Shown: positions 39,430-50,014 of the stretch, piece by piece
How positions within the stretch are numbered: position 1 is the stretch's first letter
How the letters are laid out: each line of letters starts with the position of its first letter
NCBI RefSeq assembly: GCF_017654505.1
Contig: NC_054536.1
Location: 8,356,294-8,420,293 of the forward strand
Origin: Polyodon spathula
Taxonomy: Eukaryota; Chordata; Actinopteri; Acipenseriformes; Polyodontidae
DNA: 64,000 nucleotides
Reading direction: 5' to 3'
Program-made: the position numbers and the translations under genes
Notes under the pieces: model-generated
What the model was told of the DNA's origin: nothing
The model's database searches: none
Seen by the model: the letters and a program-made list of their open reading frames with translations, nothing else

Positions 39430-40718
39430 TATATCACAAGTGATAAATGACTTTTTCAAACTCAAACTATTATTGAAACACTGGGCATTGGGAGTTTAAA
39501 CACTTTTTTTTTAGAAGCTAATGTGTCAGTTTGGCTGTACCAGATAGCTCAGCAATTAACCTTTCAGACGAGGTCACCAGTATGCATTTTGGGCATTCCT
39601 CTGTGTAACTATAAACCCCACAAGAAATACTTGAAATGTAACCTAAATGGCAGTATAATAATCCCAGATGTAGGACGTATCACACAAAAGCTCTTTTTAC
39701 ATTAAACATTAGTGAAGGCCTTCCTAAACTACACAATTAAATTATTACATTTTAGAATAAAACTGTTGATGTGAACTCTGTGGGGTAGGAGCAGTTACCC
39801 TGGCAAAACATATATGCATAAGTAATAAACTATACTCTCAGTGATCAAAGGGGATACAGGCAGATTTTATTTAGCTTTTGCAGACCAGTTAATTTTACAA
39901 AATGAAGAAGAAATGACTTGGTGTATAAGGGACTCTGAAACCCCTACATTTACATTATGAACTATTCATTATCGGTACTAATTCCAAAACATTTGTTTTT
40001 AAGAAAAGCGGTGCAAACTTTGAACTGTAGCAAGTCAATCTGCCCCTTTCTAGCACTAATAAGTGGCAATTAAAACCTGATGGTTATTCATTTAAAATAC
40101 TCGCTTACATTTCCTGGAGTGGGGTGCTGTATTTAAACAGGTTGCAGCAATCCAAATACCAACATTTATGACAAGAATATTAATAGGCACAAGACCCTCA
40201 TCCTACTGAGATTTGTATACATGTTATCCTGCCAAGGTTAATCACTTTCTACAGTTCTAGAAGCCAGCCAGTGTCTGAAAAAGCAAAATACAGCCTACGT
40301 GACAGCTTTATTAGTGAGATCATGCAGCCACTGAGCTGTGCAGCATATGCCGTTTTGAAACATTTTAATTGCATAAAGAAAGAGGGTTGCAAAATGATGA
40401 CTACTGACTTTAGACCTATAGTCCTGGAACAAAATTAAGAATACCACAGTCAAAATACTTAACCCTTTACATGCATTCTTCTCTGGAATTGTCTGTCTTG
40501 TGTTTTAAATTGACTTATTCATTGAATAGATTAAGTGCAGTTAGCTTTTGAATGAATTAAATCTGAGTTAAATTTTTCTCTGTTGTTTAGGTAGAGTGAA
40601 AGGAAGACAGCTCTGTACTCTGCATACGTCAAAACCAGTGCCCAAGAAAATGAAAGCATATTGAACATAGCCTTTTGTTTCTGCCCTTCAAGAACCCACA
40701 AGGTTATTTTGAAAAGTT

Positions 40719-40742
40719 TTTTTTTTTTTTTTTTTTTTTTTA
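40719..40742. repeat. Poly-T tract
   Basis: A run of about 23 T residues in intron sequence. Confidence 0.9.
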
Positions 40743-41736
40743 AGAATCGTGTATTTTTCACCAGGCATATTTAGTTTTAACTTTAAATTCATATTACAGT
40801 GAAGCCATTGATACTGGTGTTCACATTGCTGAGTGAGGAGGGGTAACCACATGAAACAAATATTAACAGTATATAGTTCAACAAATAAACTTCAATGCAG
40901 TTAGCAGTATTCTATTACTGGCACAACTACTGCACAGCACCATAACACATCCCTTCTATGCTACGATTAAGACCCCATTAACATTTTGAGATTTAATTGT
41001 AATTTTAATAACTATCATCCAACTTGTGTACAGTAACTGTAACAATTAATATAGTAACTGTGTTCTTGCTATGCTAAAATATTAATTTTATAAAAGCAGT
41101 CAACTAATTTTACACACTATCCATAAACAACACATAGTAATAAATAGACACCGTTACAATGTTTCCATTTCTGCCCAGTGGTTTATGTAGCATGGCAACA
41201 AATATATTAAACATACCTTTGTAGCTATAGTAATTTACTGTGTACAAATAATTATTTAGAAAATAAACCAGAAATGCTGTTTTTGAAACATTTCCATCTA
41301 TTTTCCCATTACAGCTCCCACACAGAAACACCCATTAGACATGACTGATGTTGAATTGAATATTTTTCAATGACAAAACATTGAAATGGTGGTTAGAACA
41401 AGAAATTGACCAGGAAACTAAAACAGAAAATGAAAGATTATTTTTTTTCTATTTTGTTTTATACTTTTTAAATTGATTAGTTTGTGGTTTTATGATCAAA
41501 TCAAAATATCATCAGTAAGATTTTTGATTAAAATATTCAGTGTACAATTCAGGGCTGTCTGTGAAGTGACTATATGGCTATGGCATACTTTCTATGGCCC
41601 TGCTCAATCTTCCAAACCTTTTGCAGACAAGACATTGCAGATACTGAACTGTGCTAACATTAGACTGAAAACACACACACATATATAGATTGCACCTTAG
41701 GAAAATGTGATTGACAGCGGGCAATAGATGAGTGAC

Positions 41737-42294
41737 TGTAACAAAGTGCCCGCCCCTGTGTATATTATCTGTTATGTGTTGCGTGTGGTGTGTTTAAATG
41801 TTGGTGTATAGACATTGGTACACGGGATATAAACGGGTCTGTGTAACACGAGTGTTTAAAAATGTATATGTGTATTTAGGCACGAGGATTGCACAGCACT
41901 TCACGTGCAAGTAAAATGTAGTAATATGTGAGCACGGGGAATTGCACTTTATTAATTCACGTGCTGGGATTCAAGTGAATAATTAATTGGTAATTGAATC
42001 CCAGCACAATAGTATATATAGATGCACGTTGTCACATACTGGCGGTTGGGTGTTCGGTGAGCGGAGAACGGGATTGGAGACGGAGGAAATTAGTAGTAGT
42101 CTGTTTTTGTTTGTCTATTTATTTTGGCGTAGAGTGCCGTGTCCTGTGTTTTTCGTGTTTGTGTAAACCTTTTATTTTGTATTAAACCGGCGCCAACAGG
42201 CGTCTTCATCACTTCATTTCATCCGTCCTGTGTTTTGTGTATTTCATTACCTTTCCTGGTTCTGACGCCGCCCACTTCGGCCGTCTCTGTGACA
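41737..42294 (+). repeat. 5' LTR
   Basis: The LTR is 558 bp. A TATA-like AGTATATATAGATG lies at about 42010-42023. The polyadenylation signal position reads ATTAAA at 42181, whereas the 3' LTR has AATAAA. Confidence 0.92.
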
Positions 42295-42296
42295 CG

Positions 42297-42314
42297 TGGT
42301 GTCCTGCGTGGGAT
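42297..42314 (+). promoter_or_regulatory. Primer binding site, tRNA-Leu-like
   Basis: TGGTGTCCTGCGTGGGAT begins two bases after the LTR. It resembles the complement of the vertebrate tRNA-Leu 3' end (TGGTGTCxxxxGTGGGAT) at its outer positions. Confidence 0.6.
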
Positions 42315-42370
42315 TTAACAGCGCCTCCAAGCGTCAGACCAGGAGAGGTGTTTTTTTTTTGTGTGTGGGA

Positions 42371-42371
42371 G

Positions 42372-42403
<32 letters not shown>

Positions 42404-42433
42404 GCGTCTTTGGATTACAAAAAAAAAAAAAAA
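42371..42433 (+). repeat. Two poly-A runs in the element leader
   Basis: Runs of about 29 and 14 A residues are separated by a short GC-rich bridge, just before the ATG at 42441. Length errors are likely here. Confidence 0.85.
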
Positions 42434-42817
42434 GAAAGAAATGGGGAGAAGCAGGAAAGACGATAAAGAGGTGAGGGACAGGGAGGAGGAGTGCCGCCTA
42501 AGGGCCAGACATCCCCGGCGATGTAACCAGTCCTTGCCGGGGTGCCTCCTCTGCAACCAGGACCATCTCTTTGCCAATTGTCCCTTCCGCTGCCCCTACC
42601 AGGAGGGAGAGGAGGAACTGCCGCAGGAGAGGAAGGTGAGGAGGTGGCAGAGAAGGGGAAAAGGGAAGAGGAAGGCAGAGGTCCCACCGCTGTCTCCACA
42701 GCCGCACCAGTCCCCTGCAAGTGAGGGAGAGCCGCACCAGTCCCCTGTAACAAGGGGAGACTACACACCGCTCCCACCTCCACCACCAGGAGACTACACG
42801 CCGCTCCTACCTCCATG

Positions 42818-43290
42818 GGCAGGAGCAGAGCAGCAGGAGCTGCCTCTGCCTCCGCCACCTCCACCGGCAGGCGCAGAGCAGCAGGAGCTGCCTCTGCCTC
42901 CGCCACCTCCACCGGCAGGCGCAGAGCAGCAGGAGCTGCCTCTGCCTCCGCCACCTCCACCGGCAGGAGCAGAGCAGCAGGAGCTGCCTCTGCCTCCGCC
43001 ACCTCCACCGGCAGGCGCAGAGCAGCAGGAGCTGCCTCTGCCTCCGCCACCTCCACCGGCAGGGGCAGAGCAGCAGGAGCTGCCTCTGCCTCCGCCACCT
43101 CCACCGGCAGGGGGAGAGCAGCAGGAGCTGCCTCTGCCTCCGCCACCTCCACCGGCAGGGGGAGAGCAGCAGGAGCTGCCTCTGCCTCCGCCACCTCCAC
43201 CGGCAGGGGGAGAGCAGCAGGAGCTGCCTCTGCCTCCGCCACCTCCACCGGCAGGGGGAGAGCAGCAGGAGCTGCCTCTGCCTCCTGCCA
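42818..43290 (+). repeat. 48-bp tandem array (10 units)
   Basis: Each unit encodes A-G-A/G-E-Q-Q-E-L-P-L and then six prolines. Units differ mainly at one base (GGCGCA, GGAGCA, GGGGCA, GGGGGA). The last unit carries the extra T. Confidence 0.95.
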
Positions 43291-43602
43291 CCTCCACCAG
43301 CAGAGGGTGAATGCCTGCTGGGTCCCTTTCCACCAGCAGAGGGTGAATGCCTGCTGGTATCACTTCCCCCACCAGCAGAGGGTGAATGCCTGCTGGTATC
43401 ACTTCCCCCACCAGCAGAGGGTGAATGCCTGCTGGGTCCCTGTCCACCAGCAGAGGGTGAATGCCTGCTGGGTCCCTGTCCACCAGCAGAGGGTGAATGC
43501 CTGCTGGTATCACTTCCCCCACCAGCAGAGGGTGAATGCCTGCTGGTATCACTTCCCCCACCAGCAGAGGGTGAATGCCTGCTGGTATCACTTCCCCCAC
43601 CA
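43291..43602 (+). repeat. 36/39-bp tandem array (8 units)
   Basis: Each unit contains CCAGCAGAGGGTGAATGCCT and encodes PAEGECLL followed by GPFP, GPCP or VSLPP. Both lengths are multiples of three, so the frame is kept. Confidence 0.92.
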
Positions 43603-43815
43603 TCACGAGGAGAGGAGCTGGAGCTTCCTCTGCCTCCACCTCCATCAGGGGGAGAGGAGCAGGAGCTGCCTCTCCCTGCACCACAAGGGCCAGGACTAGA
43701 TGCTGGCGGTCCTCAGCAGCCCTTGCATAGGCTGCTGAGGGAAGCACGGGGAAGAACCGCCCGGCCACAGTGGCCGAGAAGAGGGCCAACACCCGCACCC
43801 CAGCTTGTCCTGACT

Positions 43816-44032
43816 GCCAGCCTCGCTTCGCCCAAGGATGCCAGCCTCGCTTCGCCCAAGGATGCCAGCCTCGCTTCGCCCAAGGATGCCAGCCTCGCTT
43901 CGCCCAAGGATGCCAGCCTCGCTTCGCCCAAGGATGCCAGCCTCGCTTCGCCCAAGGATGCCAGCCTCGCTTCGCCCAAGGATGCCAGCCTCGCTTCGCC
44001 CAAGGATGCCAGCCTCGCTTCGCCCAAGGATG
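43816..44032 (+). repeat. 24-bp tandem array (9 units)
   Basis: Nearly perfect units of GCCAGCCTCGCTTCGCCCAA plus GGAT encode SLASPKDA. Confidence 0.95.
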
Positions 44033-44229
44033 CCTCTGCATCGCCTGGGGTTGCCCGCCGCTCTGCATCGCCTGGGGTTGCCCGCCGCTCTGCATCGCCT
44101 GGGGTTGCCCGCCGCTCTGCATCGCCTGGGGTTGCCCGCCGCTCTGCATCGCCTGGGGTTGCCCGCCGCTCTGCATCGCCTGGGGTTGCCCGCCGCTCTG
44201 CATCGCCTGGGGTTGCCCGCCGCTCCGCA
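44033..44229 (+). repeat. 27-bp tandem array (7 units)
   Basis: Nearly perfect units containing TCTGCATCGCCTGGGGTTGC encode SASPGVARR. Confidence 0.95.
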
Positions 44230-44287
44230 TCACAGCCGGAAGTACTGTGGCCGGAACCCCACGAAGGGGAGCTGCCGGCCACGAAGA

Positions 44288-44612
44288 AGGGGGAGGAGGT
44301 CTGGAGACCGCCAACCCCAGCAGCAGTTTCGCTGCCGGAGGAGGGGGAGGAGGTCTGGAGACCGCCAACCCCAGCAGCAGTTTCGCTGCCGGAGAAGGGG
44401 GAGGAGGTCTGGAGACCGCCAACCCCAGCAGCAGTTTCGCTGCCGGAGGAGGGGGAGGAGGTCTGGAGACCGCCAACCCCAGCAGCAGTTTCGCTGCCGG
44501 AGGAGGGGGAGGAGGTCTGGAGACCGCCAACCCCAGCAGCAGTTTCGCTGCCGGAGAAGGGGGAGGAGGTCTGGAGACCGCCAACCCCAGCAGCAGTTTC
44601 TCCGCCGGAGAT
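44288..44612 (+). repeat. 54-bp tandem array (6 units)
   Basis: Units contain GGAGGAGGTCTGGAGACCGC and encode E-E/K-GEEVWRPPTPAAVSLP. A diverged seventh unit follows (GEVRRPAPSAVSSL). Confidence 0.93.
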
Positions 44613-44905
44613 CGTGGGGGAGGTCCGGAGACCTGCTCCCTCTGCAGTTTCTTCCCTGCAGGAAGAACGGTGGTTGAAGCCCCACCAAGGGGAGCTGCCG
44701 GCGCCGAAGGAGGGGGAAGGTCAGGAGACCACACCCCAAGCAGCCTTTCCGCTGCTAGGACTACCCTGGCAGGAGAATGCTACCCTGCTGACAGCATTAC
44801 GACCTGTGGGCCCCTGGAAGCCTCTGGTCCTGGCCAAGGACTTTGGGCGGGACTTTTGGGCTTTTAAGGGGGGAGGTGGCCATTGAGGCCATGTGTGCTT
44901 TGCAC

Positions 44906-44914
44906 AAGGGGGGG
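44906..44914 (+). promoter_or_regulatory. Polypurine tract
   Basis: AAGGGGGGG lies four bases before the 3' LTR, the expected place for plus-strand priming. Confidence 0.65.
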
Positions 44915-44918
44915 TATA

Positions 44919-45474
44919 TGTGGCAAAGTGCCCGCCCCTGTGTATATTATCTGTTATGTGTTGCGTGTGGTGTGTTTAAATGTTGGTGTATAGACATTGG
45001 TACACGGGATATAAACGGGTCTGTGTAACACGAGTGTTTAAAATGTATATTTGTATTTAGGCACGAGGATTGCACAGCACTTCACGTGCAAGTAAAATGT
45101 AGTAATATGTGAGCACGGGGAATTGCACTTTATTAATTCACGTGCTGGGATTCAAGTGAATAATTAATTGGTAATTGAATCCCAGCACAATAGTATATAT
45201 AGATGCACGTTGTCACATACTGGCGGTTGGGTGTTCGGTGAGCGGAGAACGGGATTGGAGACGGAGGAAATTAGTAGTAGTCTGTTTTCGTTTGTCTATT
45301 TATTTTGGCGTAGAGTGCCGTGTCCTGTGTTTTTCGTGTTTGTTAAACCTTTTATTTTGTAATAAACCGGCGCCAACAGGCGTCTTCATCACTTCATTTC
45401 ATCCGTCCTGTGTTTTGTGTATTGCATTACCTTTCCTGGTTCTGACGCCGCCCACTTCGGCCGTCTCTGTGACA
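44919..45474 (+). repeat. 3' LTR
   Basis: The LTR is 556 bp, about 99% identical to the 5' LTR by eye. A canonical AATAAA lies at 45361-45366 and a TATA-like stretch at about 45193. Confidence 0.92.
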
Positions 45475-46440
45475 GTGACATAAAATGATTTCAGCCTTTT
45501 TTATTACTATGTCGCGTTAATGTCATCTTTAACCATATGTATACCCAGTTAAATTTTTTTTTTCTTTTTTAAATGAAGGCATGAAGGTGATTTTATTTAA
45601 CCATATTTTATAGTATAATATGATTTGATGGAGTTGAAACATCCCATCGAATTCAGATAGGTGTAGATGCTTTCATAAACATGTAAGAACAACAAAATGA
45701 GTTTGAAGCTGAGATTTGAACGCTTTATGTGCATAGTGGTAGATATTCTTCCAAGTTTTATACATAGATATTGTTACTAGACAAAGTACATCAAGTTACG
45801 CAAGAAACAGCTCTGAATAAAAGAAATAAAGACCTTAAAAATGTCGTTGAGTCCCGCCCAGCCTGTGCTGCATGTTAGTACACAGTATTTGTATTATGCT
45901 CTCATGGTCATTTATGTGCTTGAGACAGTTTGCAGGACTATCTGTTTCCTGGCACCACACTATACAAAAACATTGGAAACAATGTCAGTAAGATAAAGGG
46001 CCATCAGGTGAGCCATTACAGCACTGCAATGCGTTTCAACTGTTCGAGGGACCCTTCTTCACTATTACTGTCTCTGAATGAATCGGGGAAGTGGAAATCT
46101 CCTACTGTACCAGCCCACTACCAAAGTCAGTCTTGTAACTGAAACTGTCTTGCAACAGACTGATGCAGCTTTTATAAGCCCTTCGTCACAATTTTCTTAT
46201 TTCATTGTTTTTATACTTTAAAACTCTATGGAGTTGTTGCACTGCTACAACTATGAAAAAAACAAACAAACATATATGCATTATAAAATAGATAGAGACA
46301 GAGGAAACTTAACATGGTACAACTGTGCACACAGTGACTGAAGAGGCTGTAATTGAGCAGCACATATTGACTTCAGTTTGCTTAGTGGTTATAATCCCCA
46401 GTTTCCTTAGTGGTTATAAAATCAACATAAATCTGAGCTT

Positions 46441-46442
<2 letters not shown>

Positions 46443-46471
<29 letters not shown>
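46443..46471. repeat. Poly-G run (29 G)
   Basis: An uninterrupted G run on the plus strand, which is poly-C in the KIAA1217 transcript. Confidence 0.9.
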
Positions 46472-46982
46472 TCAATACTTTTGAGAGACAGTTCATGTAC
46501 ACAAAAGTATTGCTAGTGTTTCCAACCTCCGTAGGTAAAGTCTTTGATTTTAATGCCTTACCGCTGCAATGCTCAACACCTTACCAATTAAGAGGGCTGA
46601 CGATCAACAGGCCACCTGCCAAGTGAATCTTTCACTTGCTGAACCTTTGTAACGAATGTTGCCAAGATACATAATGATGGAGGCAAGGCCCAGGTGCTTA
46701 GCCAGCAGGGGTAGCTGAAGTGTGATGTGCCAAACTATCCCCAGATTATTTCCCACCCTAACCCACAGGACAGCAAAGGTCATTGAAGAAATATTTTAGA
46801 ACCCTAGCATTCGGCCTCTGAGCTAGTTCTGTTGCTCTGATCTGACTGATTCTCTTGCTGTGCATTAATTTAAGCAGAGATGTCAATAAAACTTACATGG
46901 CATATTCATAAATAATTACAAAAACGGAAGAATCCTGATGAACTTCTTTTTTCTCTGTGTGCCTCTTAGAAACAATTGCTAA

Positions 46983-46983
<1 letters not shown>

Positions 46984-47023
<40 letters not shown>
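46984..47023. repeat. (AT)n microsatellite
   Basis: About 20 AT units, 190 bp downstream of the exon 47210-47487 in transcript direction. Confidence 0.95.
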
Positions 47024-47025
<2 letters not shown>

Positions 47026-47209
47026 GTTAGTCTGAGCCTTTTTATGGCATTACTTATCATACCCAGCAGAGAAAATACTAGATGTACAGTGCTTAAAACC
47101 TTGACTTTATCAGGAACTCCTCCATAATCCTGAATAAACATCAGACCAACCGGCCTCCTGTATCCTTGCAATGTAAAGGTAAACAATGGAACAACTTCAA
47201 GTGTCCTAC

Positions 47210-47487
47210 CTGCTCTCTAAGTCGCTCTTGGTGACCCGAAATGGCTGATGCGTGATGTGGATATTTCTGTTTCAAATGCTCTAGAAAAGCCTCTCTTTTT
47301 CTATCCATGTCTGAGGTCTGCATTCCTAGTATCTCTTTGGAGCTCCTCGGACCTCCTACCGTGTGTCTTCGTGGGATATTCCGGGCAGGTTTAGTATTCA
47401 AAGTGCAGTCACTAGCACCACTCTGCTTTTTGCTGAGGTGTTCGGCATCCTCTACTGATGTTACTCGTAAATTACTGTTCCCGTGTT
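47210..47487 (-). CDS. KIAA1217: KIAA1217 (sickle tail) second coding exon
   Basis: This exon of 278 nt covers about residues 23-115. The acceptor CTGTTACAG precedes AACACGG and the donor is CAG|GTAGGAC, so it enters in phase 1 and leaves in phase 0. The block NIPRRHTVGGPRSSKEILGM, followed by MDRKREAFLEHLKQKYPHHA and HQERLREQ, is nearly identical to mammalian KIAA1217. The paralogue SRCIN1 has a clearly different version (DRKRDAFMDHLKSKYPQHA), which fixes the assignment. The first 45 residues are less conserved but still show the NLRVTS-EDAE stretch of the human protein. The segment is rich in basic and polar residues and is probably disordered or scaffold-like. The next exon lies 39.4 kb downstream at 7829. 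Confidence 0.97.
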
Positions 47488-48514
47488 CTGTAACAGAAAA
47501 AAAATTTACTGAGGATTTTTCATGTTGTGCATGACTCTAATTAAACAAAAAGAAACCCTACACCCTGTGTCTGAAAAATGTAAAGCTAGCTGGAATCCTA
47601 TGGGAACCCCATAGGACCGTAATCACATACATTACTGCAAAGCTACTGCCAGCAACTCTCAACACCCTGTGCAACTCCCTTCCAATCACTGTGTCTCCTC
47701 TGGGTGATGAGATGAGGGTAAGATTCTCCCAGGAAATTAAACTGACACAACTAGGGCAAACTGATAATGCTAAATTATATCTTTATAGTTTTACAAAGTG
47801 CAGTTTCATATCAAAGGAATTAGCATGACGAATTATATTGATTTATTTGACAAACCAATCCCTCAGGTGTAGACGGCCTCCAGATCTTTGTTTCAACCAC
47901 GTCCTTATAAACTGAACCAATAATTTCTTCGACCAGGTCCTAAAGTATTTAACTATTTTATTAAACGTTAAACCTGTCGTGGAACATGGAACTTAAGTGC
48001 TTGTGACAGTTTCAAGTGGATTATTTACAAAGAAACATCATGTTTTCAAGATCAAGCAGTTCTTTAGCATCAGCAACCACTAAGCTGAATGGCAGTAGTA
48101 CAGAAACCACAGAAGGAACAGTGGTACATAATTATGAAACCCGACTGCAGCAGACTAACAGGGGGCACGATGTTTTAAGACGTGTTGTTTATCCATCACC
48201 AAGGTCTGTGTATAATTACCAAACTAAACAGAATCTGGGCAGAGTGTTCTAAAGATAGGGAGAGGGCATAATAAAAGAACACTTTCAAGGGTTATCACGC
48301 GGCAACTATTTCATGAGTCAGAAGGTCAATAGTTTTCTCAGTATGAGAGTCCACAATGACAGGCTTCGTGTTCATTTGGTTGTGAAACACAATGTAATAC
48401 TGGTTGGGAATTCCTTTCCTAGTTTGTTGATGGGAGCAACCAATAGAAGTTGACACTGACCTGCTCTATATCATTTCAATTCCTTAACTAGATCTATCTT
48501 TGCAGGTAAAGGGA

Positions 48515-48735
48515 GGCTATGATGAGGTTGTGTAACGCCCTGGTGAGACCATGTACATTGGACACACGTTGAGGTTGTGTGCAGAACAGCGTGCAGAAGG
48601 CAGTTCTTTACACAGAGAGTTGGGTGTGTAATAAGTTTTTTGCAGCTTATTCAAGAGTCGTCTGGTTGCTGTTCTGGAAACATTTTTGGGCCAAATAACC
48701 TCTCGTTTGCATATTTTTATGGTCTTATGTTTGTA
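48515..48735 (+). repeat. Unclassified dispersed repeat fragment
   Basis: AGGCTATGATGAGGTTGTGT, a run on GCCCTGGTGAGACCATGT, and the end GGGCCAAATAACCTCTCGTT followed by TATTTTTATGGTCTTATG resemble a repeat family I have met in fish genomes, with a consensus like GGGCCGAATGGCC. I cannot name the class. Confidence 0.4.
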
Positions 48736-49464
48736 ATATTGGAAAAGTTATGCATTTTCCACACAATTTTACTATCTACACTGTTGTTATAACGAGAGAA
48801 AATGCAATCACAAAGCTAGATTTTCAACCTTGTTTTTAAAATCTCTAAATTAGCCCTAATCTTTGTCTCTACTGCTCTGCACCTGTTTGTGACTCCACAA
48901 ACAGTATATTACAGTATAACGGGTTCTGGACCTCTTAGTTTAACATACTCTGGTTGCTGGCTATTCACTCACAAAACGTGATGGTTAAGCATGTCAGCAA
49001 TTTCTTTAAATGAGACAATAAAATAATTTATTGGGAGTAATGGCACTGCTAATTGGAGTGTTTGGTACAATGTCTGGGTTGATATTGTGCCTGGTAAGCT
49101 TCTAACCAATAAACTTTGCCTTTGCCTCTTTTTTTTTAAAGTCCTCTCAGCAAATTATAAATATTATAATTAACAAAAACAGTTACACATGATCAGTTGT
49201 AACCAGGCAACTGCACTGGTAAAAAAAAAAAAAGAATGGAGTTCATGGATCTCCCACAGTTTCAACAGAAAAACAGTCATGAAGTGCTGAGGGTACTGTG
49301 TCCTAGATTAAAATGTGCACATTATTAACAAACATAACTAATACAATTATATTTTACAGTAGCTGAATCTAAGATGGTTTGCACAAAAAAAAAAATGAAA
49401 GCTTTTTATGAGTTACCTGCAACTGTGGATTAATGTCTAGTTACCAAATAAAGTCTGAAAAAAG

Positions 49465-49486
49465 TATGTGTGTGTGTGTGTGTGTG

Positions 49487-49544
<58 letters not shown>

Positions 49545-49577
49545 CACACACACACACACACACACACATACATACAT
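49465..49577. repeat. Compound (TG)n(TA)n(CA)n microsatellite, self-complementary
   Basis: GTATGTGTG repeats, then about 20 TA units, then CATACACACA repeats form one near-perfect palindrome of about 110 bp. Confidence 0.95.
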
Positions 49578-49940
49578 TGTAGCTCAAAGAGCTGCTGCCC
49601 AACGTTTCGACATGTTGTACATATCTTTCTCAAGAGAGCATGTGCTTTGAAAAACTCTGGAGGTATTTATAGGTTTCTGACGGCATTACAACTACTTGTT
49701 ATAGTTTATATCTACAATAACAAGTATATACAATATATACAAAGCCACAACCTCTCTCGCGTACTCAACTCTGTTTTCACCTGTTTCCTCTCAAAGGCCA
49801 GTCCCTTACCGGAAACTATATCCCGTTTTCAAAAAAGTGCGCGTATCAACTAATTAAGAAACATGATTGTCTTTTTAAAGAAATACACACCTAAAAACAA
49901 ACTTAACACAAAAAAAACCATAAACAGGAACATCGGCTTA

Positions 49941-49944
<4 letters not shown>

Positions 49945-50011
<67 letters not shown>
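49945..50011. repeat. (AT)n microsatellite
   Basis: About 33 AT units. Confidence 0.95.

Positions 50012-50014
<3 letters not shown>

Larger units (their letters stand above)
42441..44886 (+). pseudogene. Zinc-knuckle, proline-rich tandem-repeat protein of the LTR element (one frameshift)
   Basis: The frame starts at ATG 42441 after the A-rich leader. Residues 1-60 are basic and acidic and include C35-x2-C38-x3-H42-x4-C47, close to a retroelement zinc knuckle (usual spacing x2, x4, x4). Five tandem arrays follow: AGAEQQELPLPPPPPP (10), PAEGECLL-type (8), SLASPKDA (9), SASPGVARR (7) and EEGEEVWRPPTPAAVSLP (6). Near 43285 one extra T (CCTCCTGCC where other units read CCTCCGCC) shifts the frame and brings a stop at 43308. 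The shifted frame is open from there to the TGA at 44884-44886, so the original protein was probably continuous. A gag-like nucleic-acid-binding role is inferred from position and the zinc knuckle. No enzyme motif is present. It is labelled broken, but a sequencing error is possible. Confidence 0.75.
41737..45474 (+). mobile_element. Non-autonomous LTR retrotransposon (3.74 kb), young
   Basis: Two direct LTRs (41737-42294 and 44919-45474) begin TGT and end ACA. They are flanked by the 5-bp duplication GTGAC (41732-41736 and 45475-45479). A primer-site-like sequence follows the left LTR and a polypurine tract precedes the right one. The interior carries one long frame with five tandem arrays and no recognisable protease, reverse transcriptase, RNase H or integrase. 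Enzymes must come from another element. By eye the LTRs differ at about 6 substitutions and 2 single-base gaps, so the insertion is recent. It lies in the large KIAA1217 intron, antisense to the gene. Confidence 0.92.
7830..47209 (-). other. KIAA1217: Large KIAA1217 intron (39.4 kb) between coding exons 2 and 3
   Basis: This intron joins the exons at 47210 and 7829 with compatible phase 0 ends. It carries most of the mobile elements in the window, listed separately. Sub-stretches where I see no feature are 7830-12690, 14025-15320, 15700-20925, 22530-24070, 25280-26000, 26460-27370, 29640-31380, 31490-33880, 37160-39110, 39430-41730 and 45480-46440, apart from short A/T runs such as 12209-12232, 18794-18810 and 40719-40742. 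Open frames there (for example 17288-17755 and 19298-19705) resemble no protein I know. Confidence 0.85.

Noticed and set aside
42794..44734. 646-residue minus-strand open frame rich in PPPP, GGGG and repeated motifs
   Set aside because: It is the antisense shadow of the tandem arrays in the plus-strand frame. The LTR polarity, zinc knuckle and polyadenylation signals all point to the plus strand.
46443..46500. Second Tc1-like MITE end (TCAATACTTTTGAGAGACAG)
   Set aside because: Only about 15 bases resemble the 39116 element and no partner end is present.
46690..46710. Shared GGCAAGGCCCAGGTG with 57153
   Set aside because: A 15-base identity without flanking similarity gives no basis for a repeat call.
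48910..48945. Third Tigger-like fragment (CAGTATAACGGG)
   Set aside because: The match is limited to about 12 bases, too short to separate from chance.
49468..49650. Cysteine/valine and tyrosine/isoleucine repeat peptides at several dinucleotide tracts
   Set aside because: They are translations of TG, CA and TA microsatellites.
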